Assembly: GCA_963922205.1 (NCBI GenBank)
Contig: CAWUHX010000094.1
Coordinates: 124,001 to 188,000, forward strand
From: Romanomermis culicivorax
Lineage: Eukaryota; Nematoda; Enoplea; Mermithida; Mermithidae
Length of the DNA: 64,000 nt
Reading direction: 5' to 3'
A model generated the notes under the pieces. It did no database searches, had not been told where the DNA came from, and was given only the letters and a program-made list of their open reading frames with translations. The position numbers and the translations under genes were made by a program. How positions within the stretch are numbered: position 1 is the stretch's first letter; each line of letters begins with the position of its first letter. Below, one piece after another: positions 20,968 to 31,426 of this stretch.

Positions 20968-23280
20968 TCACGCGCTGCGGGCGTAGTTCGCGCCTCGTTG
21001 GGGCGCTCCTCCGCGGCGGGGTCGCCAATCGCGTTGTCCACGGACATCGTTTGAATTGTTTCGAAAATCGACTTGCCGTGGTTGGGCGGCATAATTTGGG
21101 CGGTTTGGTTTAAGTCGGGTTGACTGTTGAGCGTTTTGCCGCTTGAGCCAGACGCAGTCTTCGGTATTGTGGGTGCGGGATTTGTGGGTGTCGCACCTGA
21201 GGCCTGAAGGTTGCGTCGTGTGTGCGCGGTCTCTGCTGGCGGATCGGTCAAAACGATTTGGGTACGGCTCTCTGTTCTGAGATAGATGGCGCGGGCTTTG
21301 TTGCCGATTGTTAGGTATCGTTTCTTCAGGGCGTTGTCGAGATTTTCGTTCTTCATAGTCGCGGTCGTATCGTTGAATCAATTGTTCCAAAAGTATCTCC
21401 ATGCGCGGCGGTTGCGGCGGCGGTGGCTCAATCGCTTGTGGTTGAAAAGAGACGAATTTAGTGGGTTGCGGCGCCGAATTTTGCGTCCTACGGTCCATTG
21501 AGGGAGAGCGCTCGCGGTAGCGATTTTGAGGGCGGTCCATGCTGCGGCCGCGTTCCAAACTGCAGTCAAACGGTTGCGGCGACTTCGGTGGTGGTGCATC
21601 TTGATCGGCTTGGTTTACAAGGATGGGTCTTTCTGCGGTTCCCATTTCGGCTTTGGTTGCATTGAGGACACTATGGGCTTTGGCTACGGCATCCGCCAAT
21701 TGTTGAACATTTGTGAAACCCTTTGCTTGCTCGCCAATTGTGAGTTGATAGAAAACAGGCATTTTGGTCAAAAAGGTGTCAATTACTTGTTTGTGCCGGA
21801 AAGTTTGATCTTCATGCTGATACAATAGTTGTACATAAGTCATTACCTTACTCAGAAACGCGGCGGGCTCTTCTCCAGCTTCTGGTGTGATTGACGCAAG
21901 TTCGCGTTTAAGAGTCATCGGGTTGCAATTGGGCGCCAACTGGAACATGAGTAAGTGTTTGGCGTCTTCGTACCGCGTCATATCTTGGATCATATCGCTT
22001 GGTGTATCGCGGGTGAGTCGGCGTAGGGCGCTCATCTTTACGTGATTGGAGGCGTCGTAACCGAACTCATTTTCCAGTCGTATGAAGAAGCGTAGCAGGC
22101 GTTTATTTGTTGCGGTGCCGTCAATAATCAGCGGGTGCATATTGTCGACGATTGTTTTGATGCGGCTATCTTCCTCACGATGAGACATGCGCCGCATGTC
22201 GTACCGAGGATGCGGATGTTCATAATAATCCTCGGGTGGGTAATCTGAGAAACCTAACTGGTTTGCGGCGGGCGGTGGGCGTCTTTGAAGCGCGGAACGG
22301 TGTAAATCCTCGTCGGCTCGCGTAGTGCGGGCGAATGCGTTATTATATAAGGTATCTGTCAACGGTGCTTTGGGTTTGACTTGGTTTGGTAGCCTGCCAA
22401 AGACTGGAGCCGGTTCAGTTTCACGGAGAGTTTCGTTTGGGATATAAATATCTCTTGTTTCCTCGCCGTGGAACCGTGAGGACACCGGCGGCAGTCTTGG
22501 TGTAGGCGGATTACGCGCGTGCGTCGCGGCGGCGGTTGTGGAAATCAATTGTTGCATTTGCTCAGTGAGTGCGGCGAAACGCGCGTTAGTGGCTTTTGTT
22601 TGTTCTTGTATTTCGAGGTGGACGCGTAATTGCTGGGCTTGGAATTGATCGGAGACGGCACCGATAATTTGATCGATGGTTTGTACCGTAGGGACATTGT
22701 TGGTTATACGCGCGGCGGCGGTGTTGAGTTGTACCAGCGGGTCGCGTGCTTCGATTCGAAAATTTTGGACTTCGTTGGCGTTTGCGATGGCTAAACTGCT
22801 GCGGTGATCGTTTACTGAAGCACGGGTGGCGGCTGGGGCTTGCGGTGGTTCAATATTGACAAAGGATTCGGAAGAGTCGGTTCTGGCGATGATTTGGTCG
22901 TTGTTACTTTGAGTTGGCGCGTTAGGCGGCGGCATTTGCGGTGCGGGCGGCGCGTTAAGGCGATTTTCGGCCGCGGTAAGGAGGGTTTGATTTAGCGACC
23001 GCGGGGGTTGAGAACTAGTCGTCGCTGCGGTTGCGGGAATGAGCGGTGTTTGCGGTTGTGCTGTCCCGTCCAGCGCGGGAGTGCTGAAATTAGACAAGGG
23101 CGGATTATGGGGTGGGAGGCTTACCATGGGTACCACTGTCGATTGGGTAATATTTGACGGTCGCGGCAACAGCATCTGATCAAAATTTAAGGTGCGGCGT
23201 GCGGCTGTGGCGTTGTTCGGGGAACTGGAGCGCGACGGAAATGGAGTGAAGTCCGGCGGTGTGTGGCTTACCGTTGGCAT
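20968..23280 (-). CDS. Element B gag
   Basis: From the ATG at 23280 the frame gives about 770 residues. The same frame is open further upstream into the 5' LTR but without an ATG. The N-terminal 300 residues are Pro/Ala/Thr/Asn-rich. A capsid-like helical region follows (from [15 protein letters not shown] through [12 protein letters not shown] to [13 protein letters not shown]). Near the C-terminus is a knuckle [14 protein letters not shown] (Cys-x2-His-x4-His-x4-Cys), the variant common in Ty3/gypsy gag, flanked by Arg-rich segments. It forms the particle and binds RNA. The stop at 20968 is TGA, where element C has CGA and reads through into protease. Confidence 0.88.
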   Translation of the reverse strand: MPTVSHTPPDFTPFPSRSSSPNNATAARRTLNFDQMLLPRPSNITQSTVVPMVSLPPHNPPLSNFSTPALDGTAQPQTPLIPATAATTSSQPPRSLNQTLLTAAENRLNAPPAPQMPPPNAPTQSNNDQIIARTDSSESFVNIEPPQAPAATRASVNDHRSSLAIANANEVQNFRIEARDPLVQLNTAAARITNNVPTVQTIDQIIGAVSDQFQAQQLRVHLEIQEQTKATNARFAALTEQMQQLISTTAAATHARNPPTPRLPPVSSRFHGEETRDIYIPNETLRETEPAPVFGRLPNQVKPKAPLTDTLYNNAFARTTRADEDLHRSALQRRPPPAANQLGFSDYPPEDYYEHPHPRYDMRRMSHREEDSRIKTIVDNMHPLIIDGTATNKRLLRFFIRLENEFGYDASNHVKMSALRRLTRDTPSDMIQDMTRYEDAKHLLMFQLAPNCNPMTLKRELASITPEAGEEPAAFLSKVMTYVQLLYQHEDQTFRHKQVIDTFLTKMPVFYQLTIGEQAKGFTNVQQLADAVAKAHSVLNATKAEMGTAERPILVNQADQDAPPPKSPQPFDCSLERGRSMDRPQNRYRERSPSMDRRTQNSAPQPTKFVSFQPQAIEPPPPQPPRMEILLEQLIQRYDRDYEERKSRQRPEETIPNNRQQSPRHLSQNREPYPNRFDRSASRDRAHTTQPSGLRCDTHKSRTHNTEDCVWLKRQNAQQSTRLKPNRPNYAAQPRQVDFRNNSNDVRGQRDWRPRRGGAPQRGANYARSA

Positions 23281-23397
23281 CTTTCTTCTCAAGGTATAAT
23301 AACCTCTTTTATACCCTTTGGGGCAGCTACGGCGGGGTCGAATTTTGAACTCTTTGGATTTTTTCGGATGCAACGCAACAGCGGGGAGCGGCAACGT

Positions 23398-23417
23398 ACA
23401 ATCCAAACGGTCACCAC
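23398..23417 (-). promoter_or_regulatory. Element B primer-binding site
   Basis: Immediately inside the 5' LTR the sense strand reads G then TGGTGACCGTTTGGATTG. TGG one base after the LTR is the expected start of a tRNA 3'-end complement. Element C has TGGTGACCGCTTGGATTG at the same place. The tRNA species could not be assigned by eye. Confidence 0.65.
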
Positions 23418-24009
23418 TGTTATATTTTATTTTGGCCGGAGCGGAGACGATACCGCGAGAGCAATATTGGGATTCCGAGGTTGCGTCCTTAATGTACGTG
23501 CGTCCCACGCCCACGTTTACCCGATAACCTAATTCCTGGTACTTAAACCCCGACAACAATTAACCCAACAATTAAAGAAAAGCCTAGTTTCTTTAATTGT
23601 CTCCCTTTTGTTCAGTACCAAGAGACGAAGGAGCTTTCCTACTTATTTATTATAATACGATAAAAGTACGAAAACTTACGTGACAAAAACGCGAGGGGTG
23701 AGGCAAGGAGAAAGTAATAACAATAAATCGACCCCCACGCACGGGCGAGAAAAAGAGGAGAAGGCGTGGTGGGAGGCTGCTAATATGAACTAGTGGTGGC
23801 CGGCGGGGCACACAACTAGTAAGAAAATAAATGCACACAAATAATACGCTAATCGATAAGTGAATAGAGAGAGACCAGCGCATGCGTACCGACGTGCGCT
23901 ACAGTAAGATGGCCACTGGTGGTCCGCGTTGCTCTCTCCACTTGCCACCTGCGGGCCTATGAGGCGTTTTGACAAAACAATAAAAATCGGCGGAAAACAC
24001 ACTACAACA
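23418..24009 (-). repeat. Element B 5' LTR (right)
   Basis: 592 bp, TGTT...AACA, paired with 9847-10438. The gag frame is open through its last 140 bases, but no ATG is present there. CACA follows at 24010-24013. Confidence 0.92.
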
Positions 24010-24013
24010 CACA

Positions 24014-25090
24014 GTCCATGGAAGGAGCATGTTTGAAGGTGTGCTCCTGATGAGCATCACCTGACAGACTGATTTGGTGTCGACGGCTGTGAAGGCGGCA
24101 TCTGCTGGATTGGTGCTGGTGCAGGTTGTTGGGCCGTAAGCTTTGCTACGTGGGCCGTTAGCCTGGCCATTTCCTGTTTTAAGCAGCGGACCTCATCGGT
24201 AGAGGATGACGATGTTTGAGTGTTGCTCTGACGACCGTTGGGGCTTCTGTTAGGCATGTCGGGATTATATCTGGCAGGTGTAGGTTCTGAAGAGAAAATG
24301 GCCTTAGATGGTGCCATATACCGAATCTCATCCCAGAAGATTTGGGATTCTGCGTAACAGGCTGCCTTGAGAGTCTCTTCAAGAGTCATAAACTCCCTAA
24401 ACTTGATACTATCTCGGAGGACGGGTTTCAATCACGCAGAAAGATAGGTTTGATGATAGAATCTTTGACATCCGTCGCGAGATCTGGATATGCTACCCTG
24501 GACAATCTCTTGAGGTGCTCAAGGTAGACTATCGCAGACTCAGTCGGCTTCTACAGGTGATCTTGGATCAGCTGCTGATGCAGATCAGAGTCACGCCCTA
24601 CTGGAAAGTCTTTCCGTAGAAAAGCCGTAAACTCTTCGTAGCCGGTAGGTTGTAGAGTGCCGCTGCTAAAGTCCCAGTAGGAGGCAAGAGCAGGAGCCAT
24701 AAGGCATGACTCCAGAAAGGTGATTTTATATGCATGATCCATTTCACTTACACCCTGGAGTGTAAAGAAACGAGTAAGATGCGACATAAAATTGGTGATG
24801 GACTCACCAAAAGCACCCAAAAAGGTTGGAGGGGCCATAAAGCTGGACATGGGAGGGTGCCTCCGACCATTTATGGCCTCTAACTTTTGGTTGAGGGGTC
24901 CAAGAGCATTCTCAAATGCTGCCTGGACCTTGTTCTTGATCTGTTAAGGGAGATCAGTTTCTGACTTCATATCCCAGGATTTGTCCTCCCGTAAGGTGGT
25001 TAGAACAGACGTTCTTGCCCGTGAAGCAATTGAGTCAGATTGAATAGAGAGCGGCTCACTGGTTTGTACAGGCTGGGTACTTAGACGGCA
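24014..25090 (-). pseudogene. Element A gag, 5' part (matrix/capsid)
   Basis: Degraded frames in sense order are an open stretch from about 25090 to a TAA near 24953, a capsid piece at 24850-24551 (FMSHLTRFFTLQGVSEMDHAY, FLRKDFPVGRDSDLHQQ) ending at TAG, an open piece with SAIVYLEHLKRLSRVAYPDL, and a shifted frame 24431-24057 ending at TGA. The last piece is Ser/Gln-rich with a predicted coiled-coil heptad (VRCLKQEMARLTAHVAKLTA). The pattern is that of a retrotransposon capsid. It runs up to the B insertion site, and the zinc knuckle follows on the other side of B at 9842. Confidence 0.75.
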
Positions 25091-26439
25091 GGAACGACGA
25101 GGTGTCTCTATTGTGTAAAGTGAAAGTGAGTACTACTTTTCCGAATTCGCGGCGAAAGAGCATGTGAATTCGAAAGATGCATGCGCGATGGCATTTGTGA
25201 CGTGAACTTGGTTTAGTTTAAGACTAGCCACCACAAAATGGAGCTAGAATGGGAACAAGATTGTAGGATGCAAGACCTAACAGAGTACATCAGGGTGACG
25301 CAGAAGGGAATTTATCTGGTCGCCTGTGATGGGTATAGGCATGGCCTGATACATGGGGAATCGATCCCGACTGAAAGGATGTAGAGGTGGGGCCTGGACC
25401 CGGCAATTGGAAGAGCCGTAAAGAGAGAAAGAGAGATAAAAAAGAGAGAAAAGATGGTTTCCCTGCGGAAAAATGAGGAGACCGATAAACCTGCTCAGGA
25501 GGGATTTTTCCTGGAGGTTCAACCATTTGTATTAGTTTACAAACCTTGGGGCGAGGGGGACTCGTGGCCGACAAGGTCCTACTCACCAGGAGTAGCGCAT
25601 AAAGTGGCATAAAGTGAAAAGGATGTGGACAACTGAAAGTGAACTTAAAAGCGAGCAATAAATAGGGACAAAACTAATTTACAAACAAATTTAGGCAAAG
25701 GGGTAGCGCAGTTACCCAACGGGCCTCACTCACCAGGAGCAATTGCCATCTCTGTACAGTGTGATAGACTGTACAGGAGGTTCCGTGCTGGATGACATTC
25801 GCAAATAACTTACAGCTGCGTTTGAAACGGGAGCCCACATTCCAAACAGAACGGACACTTTCCAGGAGTATTATGTACAGCTGGTGGCCGGGTTGCCAAC
25901 AACTGAGATGCAATGAGGCTCGCAGGTCACACAGTGGAAGAGAGAGAGAGCATGGGTACCAAGGGTGCTATTCTGACACACTCAGTCAGTTAAAATGTAT
26001 TTACTCTGGATGTTTTGAGCGCACACCCGAAAACATCTAAGGGATCATGGGTACAAGGTGTCCCTGGGTGAATTATTGAGTGTAAATAACTGAGGCGAAC
26101 CCAGTTATGCATTGAGGCGTACTCAACACCTTCGCTGAGGCTGACTCAACAGTGCCTTTATATTACATGACTAACAGGGGCGGACTGCGGAGGCGGACTC
26201 TGGGTCAGTGGCGACTCTAGCGTGGGCATTGTTAAGCCAGTTAACGAAGGCGTTCAAGTGAATGAGTAGATGACAGGGGGTCCTATACACTCTAGGCCCA
26301 ACCGGAGGCTGTGCCGCGGTCCCTTGGGAACCACTACGGCGGGGACACTAAAGAAGATCTATGTATGACAGCTCAGTGAGATGAAAGAGATGAGTGAATT
26401 TAGATAAGAAATTTACAAGAAGGCTGCTGGACCCTTGCA

Positions 26440-27451
26440 GACGTCAGACACAGGCAGTACGAATGCCCGCCATTTACATGAGTCAAGCAACCAACCCGGC
26501 TGAGGCCGAGTGTAACTCGTTCAAACCTGCAGTTAAAGCCTAAAGGCAGCCAGGTGCTGATCAATAGTGCCGCTACCCGGGCGGACAACCTGATCAATAT
26601 GCAGACTAGAGAGCATCTCAGGTGGTGTATGTATGTGGACTGATGTTTCCCAGGCATCAGTCCCCAGACACACACAAACCCTTGGACAAGAGCAGTAGGT
26701 GATAGGACCATGCGCCAACAACCACCTACGACTCAAGTGGAATACTCGAAGGACCGACAGTAACCTGGTGCTGACGTCAAAAGGTAGGGGTATGAACCAA
26801 CACATGACCTTGGTGCTGACTGCAGGTGCCTGGGATAAGAGTACCCAAGTATCATGTCGCAGTTGCAGACGCCAGTGGTAAGTGCCTAAGGCCAGCAGAC
26901 CCCTACAGTAACACGTAATGTTGCCATTGCAGATGTCAGAAATAGGATTGTGTAACCTCAATTCCTGCTGTAGGAACATGATACATTGTCATTGCCGACG
27001 TCAGCAATAGGGCCCTATCTGTATACAGTAACACGTCGTGTTGCGGTTGCTGACGTCAAAAGGTGGAACCGAGGGTCCGATACCCTAGGTCAATGACATG
27101 AGATGCAATTGATGCAGACATCTGGTGTGGGATCCGTAAGCCCTGCACATCTTTGAATAATGACATGTTGCGTCACTATTGCTGACGTCACAGATGGGGT
27201 GGGGGAGACAAGCCAATCCTGCTGTAACAATGTGAGCTTCAGCTGTTGCAGACGTCAGGAGTCAGTACTGCAGGAGTATCAACCTAAAACAACAACACCT
27301 AGTGTTGCCATTGCTGACGTCAGGAGTAGAACCCGGAGGGCTACCCACCCCTTAAAGCAACAGCAGGTGAAATGGCTGTTGCAGACGTCAGTGGTTGCAT
27401 CCGTGAGGCTGAACCACATGACAACAAGGCGTAAAGTTGTTGTTGCTGATG
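26440..27451. repeat. Array of GACGTCA (CRE-like) motifs, period about 65 bp
   Basis: Exact GACGTCA occurs at 26440, 26773, 26998, 27052, 27184, 27251, 27316 and 27384, with degenerate copies (GACGCCA, GATGTCA) near 26868, 26933 and 27445. Four are full TGACGTCA palindromes. Each is preceded by TTGC(T/A) or similar, so the unit is a diverged tandem repeat of about 54-72 bp. TGACGTCA is the CREB/ATF bZIP site, so the array may be a transcriptional enhancer in the leader. Confidence 0.7.
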
Positions 27452-28107
27452 TCAAAGAGCATGACCCATAAAGTCCATGGTCCAGATGCAACAACCCGAA
27501 AATAGAAGAGAATAGACTTTTACAGTAAGTTAAAATGAAAAAGAGAGAGGCTTACGTAAGGGTGTCATACTGTAGTGGTGGCATAAGAAAACAAAAAATT
27601 TTTTTTTTTACCACTCAGATGATGGAGGAAGAAAAAATGGATGGAAAATAACAAAACGCAGAAGAGATGAGATTGGTACATAGGCGTGTTAAAGGTGTAA
27701 ACAGTAGGTGTAAAATTTTTGGGGCCGGAGAAGTGAGCAACTCTGACAGATTCCAGCGAAATACAAAAATACTGTACACAATTAACAGATCCCTGCCACG
27801 TATGACGTCCAGAATCATATGTGGAGGGTGTACTGTATCATGGGGTCATGGACCACCAACAGTCAGGAGAGGCTGTCAACCCCTAGAGCTGTGATACCAG
27901 TACCTGCATATGGGTATACTGTAGTTACAGTATGGGAATGAACACAGGCGTACTATAATGGCACCCACCCGGAGGGGTACAGTATACCACCCAAAAGGAG
28001 AGAGAGACAAAAGAAGAGAAAAGCATGAGGGAATTTACAACACAGACTAAATATGTAGGAGATACAAGATTACGCGGAGGAGGAATACAGAATACTTGAT
28101 ATATAAT

Positions 28108-28260
28108 TCAACTCTGGGGGCTCGACTCTGAGGGAAATTTGACTCTATGGGACAAATAACTCGACTCTGAGGGCAGATAACTCGACTCTGAGGACATTTA
28201 ACTCGACTCTGAGGTCATGGAACTCGACTCTGGGGACAAATAACTCGACTCAGGGGGATT
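28108..28260. repeat. 21-bp periodic array of (C)TCGACTCTGAGG units
   Basis: Seven copies of CTCGACTCTGAGG or close variants occur at about 21-bp steps (around 28121, 28139, 28160, 28181, 28202, 28223, 28245), separated by short A/T-rich spacers. Two helical turns per unit would place all sites on the same face of the DNA. Confidence 0.7.
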
Positions 28261-28339
28261 TATTACTCATAGGGGTGATACACACACATGAGATAATTAG
28301 TGACACATATAGATCACATTTAGACCACTTGTAAGGGCG

Positions 28340-28600
28340 ATTTCTGTCTTACAGTAATAACACACGATTTCAAGGGGAAAATTTCCGACTTACAGTGGCT
28401 GTAATCCAAAATAAGGGGCATTCCCGACTCCATAGGCAGTATACCCGAATTGGGGGGGTCTCCGACTTATTGGATGGCTAGTACCCGATTTTAAGGGGGC
28501 TTGTCTGACTTAAAATGGGAATTGACCCGACCTGGGGGTGGTTCCGACCCAAGGGTGAAGTTTTTGCACTTAAGGGCGAGTGCCAGACTTAAGGTCGATT
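28340..28600. repeat. Degenerate repeats with CCGACTT / ACCCGA words
   Basis: Units of about 55-65 bp alternate CCGACTT(A) with ACCCGA(T/C) and G-runs (for example near 28387, 28430, 28465 and 28545). The region borders the 21-bp array and shares its GACT core, so both arrays may have a common origin. Confidence 0.4.
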
Positions 28601-28800
28601 TTCCAGCCTGGCCATGTCACGTTAAACGGGGGAGTTGGGGAGGCTTGGGTATCGCTTCAGGTAGAACCTTGTTTTACCAGTCACATTGATGGTGAACCAT
28701 ATCAGATTGATCCTATTACAGTGAGTAATAGGCTATGACTCCTGATGGATACTGGCAATTTCCCCATACTCCCTGTTTATTTGGGGGCCTAACCCGGATC

Positions 28801-29847
28801 TGGTGGCTATAGGGAAGCCTATAGCTTTCTCTGGTGTTGTCCTGGGGTCTTGCTGTAGGGTAATGGACAACGCGGCCAGGTTAGGTGTGACAATCCCAGA
28901 GTCCTGCTCAGTGAGAGTGGGGACAGGGTCACCCGTAAAATGACCTGATTTGTGGGACCTGATTATGAACCAGACAGTCCCTTTTTAGCCCAAAACCTAA
29001 GAGATGAGAGCCCTACCTATCTGGGGAGACCTGGGAAACGGGCTTAAGAAGGGTTCCCCAACCCCACAATAACAATAATCCCCTGAGAAGACTCACCTAG
29101 TCCTGTTCTTCAAAGGATTCGACGAAACGGGCAGCAGGTCCCTGGAAACTTTCGGTTTTCGGACAAGGAACGGGGATGCGATCCACACGGTTCTAGGGCA
29201 ACGGGTGTTGGCGATCTGGAGGCGACTCTCGATTATTTTCTGTTAACCTGGGCAGTCGGAAACCTGGCACCGATGGGCGATGGGTACTGTATGTAGAATA
29301 GGCGGCGAACGCAGTAAGAGATGCAAGTCTATGCAAATTTATTTGAAATAAAAGGCGGCAGACGCAGACGGGTATATAAGAATATGCAAATTCGAGGAGC
29401 GGCGGATGCGGAGTTACAACAACCGAACGGAAGCTTGGGTGAACCCAAAAGTGAGTAAAAAGTTAAAGAAGCATGTCCTTTTAAGGACATATTTGGCTAC
29501 AGCTGCAGCTTGGGCGGAGTTTCCAAGCTAACTTCTGCAGCTAGACGCGATGCAGAGGATGCCTATGTGCACATAGACATTTTTCGCTAAATAGCCATGT
29601 GCTCCTGGAGCACGTTTGGCGGAAGTTTATAGCTAAAGGGCCTACTGTAGCCAGCGTGCATAAAGAAATAAAATACAATGAAAACAAAACATAGAAATGC
29701 ATGAAAAATATAAAAACGAACACAAAATGCATGTGCAGAAACAAAACAAACAAAAAATGAATGAGTTATAAACAAAACATGGAGAAAAATAAAATGTTGA
29801 CATGATTTGGATCACGTGATGTTGGAGAAATTGAGCGGCACGTGACA
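28801..29847 (-). repeat. Element A 5' LTR (right copy)
   Basis: This matches 95-1153, beginning TGGTGGCTATAGGG and ending CGTGACA. The copies differ by many point changes and small indels, consistent with an older insertion than B or C. Confidence 0.75.
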
Positions 29848-30705
29848 GATGTGAGTCGAATCACTCGAAAAATTTCATCAATCAATTTACAATGATGCCT
29901 CAGAAGAGATGCATCAAAAATTTCTCTTTTCAGTAATTTGACCGGAAAAAAATTGAAGCTGAGATTTTAATGTTACAAAATAAATGTCAGCCGTCTGACC
30001 ATGACCTATGCTGTAACCTGTGCGAAAGTGCTCTATAGTTGAAGGCATCCCGTTTCATACCATGTGATGTTGGCCAAACGAAAATAGAGCAAAGGATAGT
30101 AGATTGCAGTGCCCTTCCAACAAAGCAAAGAGTATCGGAATAACTTTTGCCGTTTTTCTGTAAATGGATTTGAAACAATCGATCAATTTCTGAAATTTAA
30201 TGAAAGTTTTCAAACTTTTGGATTTTTCATTTGAAGCAATTCGTTTAAAAACCATCAAACCTAGATCAATGAAAATTTGCCAGGCCTTCAAGTCACATTT
30301 TTTCACATAATATATTGGGTTAGGAGGCATCCTGTATTCCCAGAACTTCATTGATGAAAAATTCATCTAGATTCAAAAACGCATTTGAATGACTGTGCAG
30401 TGTATGCAAATGTCTACAGCTGCCAAAATGGCACATGATGATGAGATGTTACTTTCGCAGCTACTGTAAGAATGTATTAACTAAAGAATAAAAAGATAAA
30501 ATTCTGCAGAATCGTAGGCGAAGGTGCTCGGGAGTGCCCTTAAGCAGGAGTTTTTTTTATTTTTGCTCCTCATTTTTGACTGTTCAAACTTTCTTGCGGA
30601 GTGTAAAATGTTTGCTTGTGAAACAATTAATACATCATACTATAGTTTGTTAGTTATTTGATAATTCTACAGTACATGTGATGAATATATCACAAGGGTT
30701 AGATA
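29848..30705. other. Host spacer between elements A and C
   Basis: AT-rich non-coding DNA with no supported ORF. Bases 30496-30640 resemble 47323-47470 on the far side of element C, sharing GAAGGTGCTCGGGAGTG (30520-30536 and 47354-47370) and a following CTCATTTTTGAC. A dispersed host repeat therefore flanks C on both sides. Confidence 0.5.
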
Positions 30706-31289
30706 TGTTGTAGTGTGTTTTCGGCCAATTTTTTATCATTTTGTCAAAGCACGTTAGAGGCCCGCAGGTGGCAAGTGGAGAGAGCAACGCGGATCACCGG
30801 TAGCCATCTTACTGTAGCACACGTCGGTACGCGTGCGCTGGTCCCTCTCAGTTACTATTATTAACGTTATAATTTTATATGTTTTCGTTACTAGTTGTGC
30901 GCCCCGTCGGCCACCACTAGTACATACTCGCCACCTCCTACCACGCCTTTTTCGTCTCTCTTTTTCTCGCCCGTGCGTGGGAGTTGATTTAGTGTTTTTA
31001 TTTTTCGTCTCACCCGTCTCCGTTTTTGTTCACGTAAGTTTCGTACATTATTGCGTAACATTAAAAGGTAGAAAATTCATCGCCTTTCAATCTTGCGTAC
31101 AAGGGAGACAATTAAAGAAAGCAGTTCTTTCTTTAATTGTTGGGATAATTGGTGTCGGGTTTAAGTACCAGTAATTAGTTTATTGGGTAAACGTGGGTGT
31201 GGGAAGCACGTACATTAAGGACATAACCTCGGAATCCCAATCTTGCTCACGCCGCATCATCTCCGCCCCGACCAAACCAAAATACAACA
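30706..31289 (+). repeat. Element C 5' LTR
   Basis: 584 bp, TGTTGTAGTG...TACAACA. It contains the conserved hairpin at 31109-31139 (13-bp perfect arms, loop CAGTT). Its first 300 bases match the B LTR family (shared GGCCCGCAGGTGGCAAGTGG and CATCTTACTGTAGC). Confidence 0.92.
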
Positions 31290-31290
31290 C

Positions 31291-31308
31291 TGGTGACCGC
31301 TTGGATTG
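31291..31308 (+). promoter_or_regulatory. Element C primer-binding site
   Basis: TGGTGACCGCTTGGATTG lies one base after the LTR. It is identical to the B site except for one base. Confidence 0.65.
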
Positions 31309-31426
31309 TATGTTGCTGCTCCCCGCCATTGCATTGCATCCGAAAAAACCCAAAGAGTCCAAAATTCGACCCCGCCGTAGCTGCGCCAAAGGGTACAGAA
31401 GAGGTTATTATACCCTGCGAAAAAAG

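Larger units (their letters stand above)
9847..24009 (-). mobile_element. Element B: Ty3/gypsy-like LTR retrotransposon with an exonuclease ORF, nested in element A
   Basis: The element is 14.16 kb, with 592-bp LTRs starting TGTT and ending AACA and a CACA target duplication. Sense order on the minus strand is 5' LTR, PBS, gag (CX2HX4HX4C knuckle), retropepsin, RT-RNase H-integrase (all one frame), a spliced ORF3 with a DEDDy exonuclease domain, a polypurine tract and 3' LTR. The two LTRs differ at about 18 of 592 positions by eye (about 3%), so it is fairly young. Disabling changes are TGA at 20968 and 19324 in gag-pol, TAG at 13231 and TGA at 12652 in ORF3, and a 1-base frameshift near 12058. 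Its sister copy is element C. Confidence 0.9.
25091..28800 (-). other. Element A 5' leader with tandem arrays
   Basis: About 3.7 kb lies between the 5' LTR and gag with no convincing ORF. It holds a roughly 65-bp periodic array of GACGTCA sites (26440-27451), a 21-bp array (28108-28260) and a looser array of CCGACTT-containing units (about 28340-28600). Short GA-rich and TACTGTA-rich stretches also occur near 25430 and 27540-27980. Such a leader could hold promoter/enhancer, packaging or IRES functions. Confidence 0.5.
95..29847 (-). mobile_element. Element A: Ty3/gypsy-like LTR retrotransposon with an env-like gene, interrupted by element B
   Basis: Direct repeats of about 1.05 kb (95-1153 and 28801-29847) bound the element. 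Along the minus strand the order is 5' LTR, a leader of about 3.7 kb, gag, a Pro/Thr-rich ORF, an envelope-like glycoprotein, two retropepsins, RT-RNase H, integrase and 3' LTR. Element B (9847-24009) was inserted later into its gag. Without B the element is about 15.6 kb, long for a gypsy element because of the leader and the env-like block. Multiple stops, frameshifts and a lost RT catalytic residue show that it is inactive. No clear target duplication, primer-binding site or polypurine tract could be found at its edges, so the exact ends may be a few bases off. Confidence 0.8.

Noticed and set aside
26533..26979. Minus-strand 148-codon frame in the leader of element A
   Set aside because: It is made of the GACGTCA repeat units and shows no domain. 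It is a chance frame across a tandem array.
28108..28260. CRISPR-like regularly spaced repeats
   Set aside because: The genome is eukaryotic, the repeat core is 13 bases, the spacers are only about 8 bases, and no cas genes are present.
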